This document shows positions 6,587 through 10,846 of a stretch of DNA of 10,846 nt, in pieces. Below the pieces are notes generated by a model. That model did no database searches. It saw nothing but the letters and a program-made list of their open reading frames with translations, and had not been told where the DNA came from. Position 1 is the stretch's first letter; each line of letters begins with the position of its first letter. Both the position numbers and the translations under genes were made by a program. This DNA comes from JAAFHS01 sp031396505 (GTDB lineage: Bacteria; Pseudomonadota; Alphaproteobacteria; Rhodobacterales; Rhodobacteraceae), in NCBI GenBank assembly GCA_031396505.1, contig JANNKX010000124.1, positions 1-10,846 on the forward strand. Direction: 5' to 3'.

Positions 6587-6721
6587 GGGTGTTCTCGTGC
6601 ATGAAGGGCCTGACAGATGAACGCAGGGCACCACGTCGGGTTCCGTGTCCGGTTTTGCAGTGGCAACCGTCGCGTTTGTGCCCTATTTGCATGCCATCTG
6701 GCGTAGTCAACGCAGGCAGGA

Positions 6722-7333
6722 ATGATGACCGAAAAACCGATCAGCCCGTTTACGAAACAGGCCCTTGAACTGGGCCCGACGCTGGTGTTCTTCGTGATCT
6801 ACATGTGGATCAGGGATGATAACTTTGTCATCTTTGGCACCACCTATTCCGGTTTTATCATCGCGGCCCTCGTGTTCGTGCCGATCCTGCTGGTGGCCAT
6901 GGCCGCCCTGTGGTTCCTGACGGGCAAGCTCAGCCGGATGCAGATGTTCACCGCCTTCATGGTCATCTTCTTTGGCGGTCTGACCGCCTGGTTCAATGAC
7001 GAGCGGTTCTTCAAGATGAAAACCACCATCGTCTACGGATCGATGGCCGCCATCCTTGGCTTTGGCCTGTGGCGCGGGCAGACCTACCTGCAATGGGTGA
7101 TGGGCGAGGTGCTGCCGATGCGGCAGGCGGGCTGGGTGATCCTGACCAAACGCCTCGCCCTCGGGTTTGTCGTGCTGGCGGTGGCGAACGAGGTGATTTG
7201 GCGCACGCAGTCCAACGATACCTGGGTCGCGATTGAAACTTTCGGGTTCCCCATTGCCTTGACGATTTTCCTGTTCGCGCAAATCTATGCGCTGCAGCCG
7301 CATATCATCGAGGAAGATCTGAAGAAGAAATGA
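6722..7333 (+). CDS. yciB: Inner membrane-spanning protein YciB (septation protein A / IspZ)
   Basis: This 203-residue polytopic membrane protein belongs to the YciB/IspZ family, which is linked to cell-envelope synthesis and septation through interactions with divisome and elongasome proteins; its biochemical activity is not known. Key segments are KQALELGPTLVFFVIY (14-29), a second helix near 38-65, then MVIFFGGLTAWFNDERFFKM, TTIVYG, and RLALGFVVLAVANEVIWR. The GGLT..F.D..FFK.K.T pattern and the NE.[VI]WR motif are characteristic. The C-terminus is basic (EEDLKKK). ATG 6722 and ATG 6725 are both possible; AGGCAGG just upstream fits 6725 slightly better. In related genomes, as I recall, it sits near ftsY on the same strand; here the mgtC-like gene lies between them on the other strand. 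The 3' end converges on the GST gene with a 7-base gap. Confidence 0.92.
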   Translation: MMTEKPISPFTKQALELGPTLVFFVIYMWIRDDNFVIFGTTYSGFIIAALVFVPILLVAMAALWFLTGKLSRMQMFTAFMVIFFGGLTAWFNDERFFKMKTTIVYGSMAAILGFGLWRGQTYLQWVMGEVLPMRQAGWVILTKRLALGFVVLAVANEVIWRTQSNDTWVAIETFGFPIALTIFLFAQIYALQPHIIEEDLKKK

Positions 7334-7340
7334 CCCCGGC

Positions 7341-8039
7341 CTAGCGCTTGCCGAACAAAATCTCCTGCGCGGCCTTGTCCATCTTGGCCGGTTTGTTCCA
7401 GTCCGCCCCGACGGCCTTGCCTTTCACAAACGCAGGCCGCGCCGCCAGCACCGCCAGCCAGCGCGCGAAATGCGGCTTGTCGTCAATGGTCTGCTCCTGC
7501 CGCTGCCAGTTCTGCGCCCAAGGCCAGATCGCCATGTCCGCAATCGACAAAAAATCGCCCGCCACGAATTCGGCCTTTGCCAGTTGCCGGTCCAGCACGC
7601 CGTACAGGCGGCCCACTTCACGCCGGTAGCGGTCTTGGGCATAGGGCAGGACATTGGGCGGGTCCATTTCAGGTGCGTAATGCAGGAAATGATGTGCTTG
7701 CCCGGCCATTGGCCCCACGCCGCCCATCTGCCACATCAGCCATTGATCGACGGCAATGCGGTCCCGTTCGGTCGGGCCGCAGAACGCGGCTGTCTTGCGG
7801 GCCAGATATTGCAGGATCGCGCCCGATTCAAAGATGCTGATCGCCGCGCCATCGGGGCCGTCCGGATCGACGATCGCTGGCATCCGGTTATTCGGCGCAA
7901 TCACCAGAAAATCCGGCTCGAACTGCGCGCCGGTGCCGATATCCACGGGGATCACCTTGTAGGGCAGGCCCATTTCCTCCAGCGCGATGGTAATCTTCCA
8001 GCCGTTCGGCGTGGGCCAGTAATACAGGTCAATCGTCAT
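7341..8039 (-). CDS. Glutathione S-transferase, YfcG/YghU (Nu-class) type
   Basis: This 232-residue cytosolic protein matches the YfcG-like glutathione S-transferases, which act mainly as glutathione-dependent disulfide-bond reductases. The thioredoxin-fold N-terminal domain has DLYYWPTPNGWKIT (4-17), where Thr10 and Asn12 correspond to the active-site Thr and Asn of YfcG. NNRMPAIVD (50-58) follows, containing the cis-Pro, then FESGAILQYLA (70-80), the glutathione-binding Glu-Ser. The helical C-terminal domain includes QWLMWQMGGVGPMAGQAHHF, LYGVLDRQLA and the SIADMAIWPW capping motif, all family features. An excellent Shine-Dalgarno, AGGAGG, lies five bases before the ATG at 8039. The gene starts 24 bases after the hydrolase stop on the same strand, which suggests one operon. 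Whether the hydrolase product is a GST substrate is unknown. Confidence 0.93.
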   Translation of the reverse strand: MTIDLYYWPTPNGWKITIALEEMGLPYKVIPVDIGTGAQFEPDFLVIAPNNRMPAIVDPDGPDGAAISIFESGAILQYLARKTAAFCGPTERDRIAVDQWLMWQMGGVGPMAGQAHHFLHYAPEMDPPNVLPYAQDRYRREVGRLYGVLDRQLAKAEFVAGDFLSIADMAIWPWAQNWQRQEQTIDDKPHFARWLAVLAARPAFVKGKAVGADWNKPAKMDKAAQEILFGKR

Positions 8040-8063
8040 GCCAGCCTCCTGATCAGGCCGTCA

Positions 8064-8945
8064 TCATGCCGGATTGTGCGCCGGGGGCAAGTGCAGGCCT
8101 GTCGCCGATACCGCGTTTGTGTGGGCCAGATGCGCCTGCAGCACCGCCAGTGGCAACTGCCCGGTCAACAAGGCGCGATACAGCGTGAATGCGCCGGGGC
8201 GCAGATAGGCCGACCAATGGCAAATCCGCAATCGGGCAGGCCCCACGGCATAGCCCAGTCGTTCAAGACAGGCCCGCGTCGCCGCATGATCGATGCGCAG
8301 ATCATGCCAGCGCGGCGTGGGCCGGCCCAAGCCATGACCCAGCCCAGCGTCCATGCCCGCGCCGACGATCCACGACAGACCGGCGTCAAAGAACCCATTG
8401 TCGCGGGTGCAGATATTGATGATATCGGTCCCAACCGCCTTGGTCATGGCCACGCGGGCAGGTCGGCGCAACTCGGCCGCTGACAGCAGGATCACGCGCT
8501 GCACACGCGCCTGTTGCAGCAGGCTGATGGCCCGCAGCGCCACCCGCGCACCAAACGAATGCGCGATGATATGCACGGGGCGATCCATGGGCAACTGCCC
8601 AATCAGTTGCGCCAATTGCCGCCCGGCCTGTCCGGCACGTGCATAGGCCCCCCAGATCGTGCCGCGCGCGGGCCAGCCAAAGGCGATACCCATGGCATCC
8701 CGCCCGTCCAGATCAAGGGCCGTGGGCCAGCTGATGACACGCGGGTCGGGCGTGTCGGGCGTTGCCGATAAAATGTGCTGATGCGGGCAGTCATGCGGAT
8801 GCCCCGGTTCGTGGCGATAGCCGTGGATCATGATGATCAGGGGGCGACCGGGGCGCAGTTGGCCAAGTTTGGCCTCAAGTTCCGCCGCATCAAAACGCAA
8901 CCCGTTCCGGGTGGCATCTGCGCGAAAAGGGGCAACTTGCGACAT
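8064..8945 (-). CDS. Alpha/beta hydrolase of unknown substrate
   Basis: This 293-residue protein has an alpha/beta-hydrolase core. LIIMIHGYRHEPG (36-48) gives the oxyanion-hole HG, and HIIAHSFGARVALRAI (125-140) contains the nucleophile elbow with Ser130, with Ala in place of the first Gly of GxSxG. ICTRDNGFFDAG (178-189) follows the strand that usually ends in the catalytic acid, so Asp182 or Asp187 is a candidate. ICHWSAYLRPG (241-251) offers His243 as the likely base. The CPHQHILS segment near 53-60 and GTIWGAY near 95-101 also look conserved in Rhodobacteraceae relatives I recall. There is no signal peptide, so it is probably cytoplasmic. The start at 8945 has no clear Shine-Dalgarno, and a promoter-like CATAAT overlaps the ATG, so the true start could be further in. 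It is followed by the GST gene, probably in one transcript. Confidence 0.82.
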   Translation of the reverse strand: MSQVAPFRADATRNGLRFDAAELEAKLGQLRPGRPLIIMIHGYRHEPGHPHDCPHQHILSATPDTPDPRVISWPTALDLDGRDAMGIAFGWPARGTIWGAYARAGQAGRQLAQLIGQLPMDRPVHIIAHSFGARVALRAISLLQQARVQRVILLSAAELRRPARVAMTKAVGTDIINICTRDNGFFDAGLSWIVGAGMDAGLGHGLGRPTPRWHDLRIDHAATRACLERLGYAVGPARLRICHWSAYLRPGAFTLYRALLTGQLPLAVLQAHLAHTNAVSATGLHLPPAHNPA

Positions 8946-9040
8946 TATGGGCCATCATCGGGCTAGTTCACAAGATTTAGTGTAGGAGCCGGTGATGACA
9001 GCCACTTAACGAAGCCGTGACATCCAGGTGACGCGGCTTG

Positions 9041-9070
9041 GTTGACGTCAACAATCGCTTGGCGTAAGCA
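9041..9070 (+). promoter_or_regulatory. Candidate metZ promoter with palindromic GTTGACGTCAAC at -35
   Basis: TTGACG (9042-9047) matches five of six -35 bases and is followed after 17 bases by TAAGCA (9065-9070), a weak -10. The predicted start is near 9077, exactly the first base of the SAM-II P1 stem, which supports the assignment. The -35 is embedded in the perfect 12-base palindrome GTTGACGTCAAC (9041-9052), a possible operator. Two GTGAC repeats at 9017 and 9028 lie one helical turn apart just upstream. Confidence 0.45.
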
Positions 9071-9074
9071 TGAA

Positions 9075-9130
9075 TTGTGGTGTTTTGTTACCGGATTGCG
9101 GGCCACGTTAAACAAACCGCTAAAGAGGTT
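9075..9130 (+). ncRNA. SAM-II riboswitch (metA motif)
   Basis: SAM-II aptamers bind S-adenosylmethionine through an H-type pseudoknot and repress methionine-synthesis genes in alphaproteobacteria. Here GUGG (9077-9080) pairs with CCAC (9103-9106) to make P1. Loop bases UUUGUU (9084-9089) are a perfect complement of AACAAA (9111-9116), the P2 pseudoknot. The conserved 3' end CGCUAAAGAGG (9118-9128) matches the family pattern CGCUAAAxAGG, and CCGGAUUGC fills the P1 loop region. It lies 64 bases before the metZ ATG, the usual target gene. A terminator hairpin follows it. Confidence 0.88.
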
Positions 9131-9141
9131 CAGGGCATTGC

Positions 9142-9170
9142 GCCCCGGCATCTCTTTGCCGGGGCTTTTT
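9142..9170 (+). terminator. Intrinsic terminator in the metZ leader
   Basis: A perfect 9-base G+C-rich stem, GCCCCGGCA (9142-9150) with TGCCGGGGC (9157-9165), has a 6-base loop and is followed at once by TTTTT (9166-9170). It lies between the SAM-II aptamer and metZ, so it can act as an attenuator. A small competing hairpin, GGGC-ATTGC-GCCC (9133-9145), overlaps its left arm. Confidence 0.88.
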
Positions 9171-9193
9171 CTTGGCCGGGAGGCCTTTGCGCG

Positions 9194-10390
9194 ATGACGA
9201 AAGACTGGAAAACCCGCACGCAACTGGTGCACGAAGGCAGCCGCCGCAGCCAGTATGGCGAGATGGCCGAGGCGATTTTCCTGACCCAAGGGTTCGTCTA
9301 CCCCACGGCCGAGGCCGCCGAGGCGCGGTTTCTGAAGGCGGGCGAGGACGAGTTCATCTATGCCCGCTACGGCAACCCGACAACGCGGATGTTCGAAGAA
9401 CGCATTGCCGCGATTGAGGGCACCGAGGATGCCTTTGCCACGGCGTCGGGCATGGCGGCAGTCAATGGCGCGCTGATGTCGATGCTGCGGGCAGGTGACC
9501 ACGTCGTGTCATCGCGCGCGCTGTTTGGGTCCTGCCTGTATATTCTGGAAGAGGTGCTGACGCGGTATGGCGTCCGGGTGACCTTTGTTGATGGCGCTGA
9601 CCTGACTGCCTGGGAAAAGGCTGTTACATCAGACACAAAGGCGGTGTTCTTCGAATCCATGTCAAACCCGACGCTGGAGCTGGTCGATATTGAAGCTGTT
9701 TCGGCCATTGCGCACCGGCAAGGGGCGATTGTGATCTGCGACAATGTCTTTTCGACGCCGATCTTTTCGCGCGCCGTGGAACAGGGCGCCGATGTCGTCG
9801 TTTATTCCACCACCAAACACATCGACGGGCAGGGCCGTGCCCTTGGCGGGGTGATCTGCGCCAGCCGTGACTTCATCCGCAAGACGGTGGAGCCTTATAT
9901 GAAGCACACCGGCGGCTCCATGTCGCCGTTCACCGCCTGGATCATGCTGAACGGCATGGCGACGCTGGATCTGCGCTGCCGGGCGATGGCCGACAGTGCG
10001 GCCAAGGTCGCGGCGGCGTTGCAGGGGCACCCCGCGTTGGCGCGCGTGATTTTTCCGGGGCTGGACAGCCATCCACAGCACGCCCTTGCGATGCGCCAGA
10101 TGGGGTCGGGGGGCACGCTGGTGGCGTTTGACGTTGCGGCGGGCAAGGCGGCGGCGTTTGCCTTCATGAACGCGCTGGAGATCATCAAGATATCCAACAA
10201 TCTGGGGGATGCCAAATCCATCGCGACGCATCCGGCGACCACGACGCATCAACGCCTGCCGCAGGATCAGAAAGACCTGCTTGGCATTACGCCCGGCCTG
10301 ATCCGCCTGTCGGTGGGGCTGGAGGATCCGGATGATCTGGTGGGTGATCTGATGCAGGCTTTGGCAATAAAAAACCCCACAACGGCCTGA
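9194..10390 (+). CDS. metZ: O-succinylhomoserine sulfhydrylase
   Basis: MetZ is a PLP enzyme of the Cys/Met-metabolism family that makes homocysteine directly from O-succinylhomoserine and sulfide, in methionine synthesis. The 398-residue protein begins MTKDWKTRTQLVHEGSRRSQ and carries SQYGEMAEAIFLTQGFVYPT (19-38), FIYARYGNPTTRMFEER (54-70; Tyr and Arg contact PLP phosphate), TASGMAA (83-89) and the PLP lysine Lys208 in VVYSTTKHIDGQG. ISNNLGDAKSIATHPATTTH and GLIRLSVGLEDPDDL lie near the C-terminus. EISE versus SQYGEMAEAI-type ends and the overall pattern favour MetZ over cystathionine gamma-synthase or lyase, but acyl specificity (succinyl or acetyl) is inferred. The frame is open back to 9077 through the riboswitch; I chose ATG 9194, with GGGAGG at 9178-9183. 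Expression is probably lowered by high SAM. Confidence 0.94.
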   Translation: MTKDWKTRTQLVHEGSRRSQYGEMAEAIFLTQGFVYPTAEAAEARFLKAGEDEFIYARYGNPTTRMFEERIAAIEGTEDAFATASGMAAVNGALMSMLRAGDHVVSSRALFGSCLYILEEVLTRYGVRVTFVDGADLTAWEKAVTSDTKAVFFESMSNPTLELVDIEAVSAIAHRQGAIVICDNVFSTPIFSRAVEQGADVVVYSTTKHIDGQGRALGGVICASRDFIRKTVEPYMKHTGGSMSPFTAWIMLNGMATLDLRCRAMADSAAKVAAALQGHPALARVIFPGLDSHPQHALAMRQMGSGGTLVAFDVAAGKAAAFAFMNALEIIKISNNLGDAKSIATHPATTTHQRLPQDQKDLLGITPGLIRLSVGLEDPDDLVGDLMQALAIKNPTTA

Positions 10391-10428
10391 TAAGCGCAAG
10401 AGTTGCGGCCAAAATCGGGGTGATGGTC

Positions 10429-10452
10429 CAGGTTGAACGTCAACTCAACCTG
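10429..10452. repeat. Inverted repeat between metZ and the next gene
   Basis: CAGGTTGA (10429-10436) and TCAACCTG (10445-10452) are perfect 8-base arms around an 8-base loop. Nested in it is GTTGA-ACG-TCAAC (10432-10444), which resembles the 12-base palindrome ahead of metZ with one extra base. No T-tract follows, so it is not an intrinsic terminator. It ends 14 bases before the ATG at 10467, so it could be an operator or affect translation. Confidence 0.5.
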
Positions 10453-10466
10453 TGGAGCCACCTGTT

Positions 10467-10846
10467 ATGAACCTGTTTTCCGCGCTGACCCGTCTGGGCA
10501 CCACCACAGCCCTTGCGGCCTTGTTTGTGGCAGGGCCCCTGACGTTTGATGCGTCAGGCCAACTCTTACTGGGCAGTGCCGCCTTTGCACAGGAAGAACC
10601 ACCAGAAGGCGGCACGGGCGGAGGTGGCGGCACAACGCCGCCAGACGTGACGCCGACACCGGTATCACAACCCGCTGCATCCGCTCCAGAACGCGAAGCA
10701 CCGGGGACGCAGGCAAGTGCGCCTGCCGCAACACCGGCAACACCTGCTGCCCCGCCCCCGCAAGATGTGCCAGCAGAGGTCCAAAAGCGTCGTCGATTTT
10801 GCGGCTGCTTTTCGGTGTCCAAGCGGGTGTGGAAAAAAGACCGTAC
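10467..10846 (+). CDS. Secreted low-complexity protein, 3' end outside window
   Basis: An open frame of 126 codons continues past the right edge. ATG 10467 follows GGAG (10454-10457) by nine bases. The N-terminus MNLFSALTRLGTTTALAALF is hydrophobic and a likely signal-peptide cleavage site is AFA (39-41) before QEEPPE; the export signal is long, at about 41 residues. Residues about 42-105 are low complexity: a Gly-rich patch (GGTGGGGGTT), then Pro/Ala/Thr/Ser-rich linker. After this comes a basic, cysteine-containing segment, KRRRFCGCFSVSKRVWKKDR. The product is probably periplasmic or cell-surface, with a folded domain beyond the window. I do not recognise the family. It lies 76 bases after metZ on the same strand; co-transcription is possible, but a methionine-related role is not implied. 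Confidence 0.75.
   Translation, partial: MNLFSALTRLGTTTALAALFVAGPLTFDASGQLLLGSAAFAQEEPPEGGTGGGGGTTPPDVTPTPVSQPAASAPEREAPGTQASAPAATPATPAAPPPQDVPAEVQKRRRFCGCFSVSKRVWKKDR

Noticed and set aside
9012..9039. AAGCCG/CGGCTT inverted repeat as a terminator or operator
   Set aside because: The arms are only six bases, 16 apart, with no T-tract; this is common by chance at this base composition.
9077..9193. N-terminal extension of metZ
   Set aside because: The 39 extra codons are exactly the SAM-II aptamer and the terminator, and MTKDWKTRTQ is the normal family start.
10445..10822. Minus-strand open frame at the right end
   Set aside because: The plus-strand frame has a start, a Shine-Dalgarno and a signal peptide; the minus frame mirrors its low-complexity linker.

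Overview
The window looks like chromosomal DNA of an alphaproteobacterium of the Rhodobacteraceae (roseobacter group). The evidence is the G+C-rich coding style, the character of PurD, XseA, FtsY, YciB and MetZ, a SAM-II riboswitch ahead of metZ, and several proteins of a kind I associate with that family. I see no insertion sequence, phage gene, tRNA, rRNA or CRISPR array. Most of it is housekeeping, with one small accessory block in the middle.

Layout. 1-80 is the 5' end of purD on the minus strand. Divergent from it is a two-gene unit: a small membrane protein with a GRDP/DUF1399-like domain (184-807) and xseA (807-2366), the large subunit of exonuclease VII. Next is a minus-strand block, read right to left: an AlkB-type integral-membrane alkane monooxygenase (4641-3610), then three tandem paralogous secreted proteins with four cysteines each (3556-3167, 3138-2755, 2758-2363). 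The last of these overlaps the end of xseA tail to tail. The 428-base region 4642-5069 separates alkB from ftsY. It is AT-rich on its alkB side and holds a 20-bp palindrome with FNR-type half-sites, divergent promoter candidates and two overlapping, mutually exclusive hairpins.

ftsY (5070-6089) encodes the SRP receptor GTPase. It converges on a short MgtC/SapB-family membrane protein (6586-6095). yciB/ispZ (6722-7333) converges on a YfcG-like glutathione S-transferase (8039-7341), which sits behind an alpha/beta hydrolase (8945-8064). metZ (9194-10390), for O-succinylhomoserine sulfhydrylase, has a leader with a promoter candidate, a SAM-II aptamer and an intrinsic terminator, which suggests SAM-controlled premature termination. 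A secreted low-complexity protein starts at 10467 and runs off the window.

The most novel material is the alkB plus triplicated cysteine-protein block and its control region. The three paralogs share exact Cys spacing and a C-terminal GP[DE]VGV signature, and I cannot assign them a function. The SAM-II/terminator leader and the related TTGA...TCAA palindromes on either side of metZ are the main regulatory observations.
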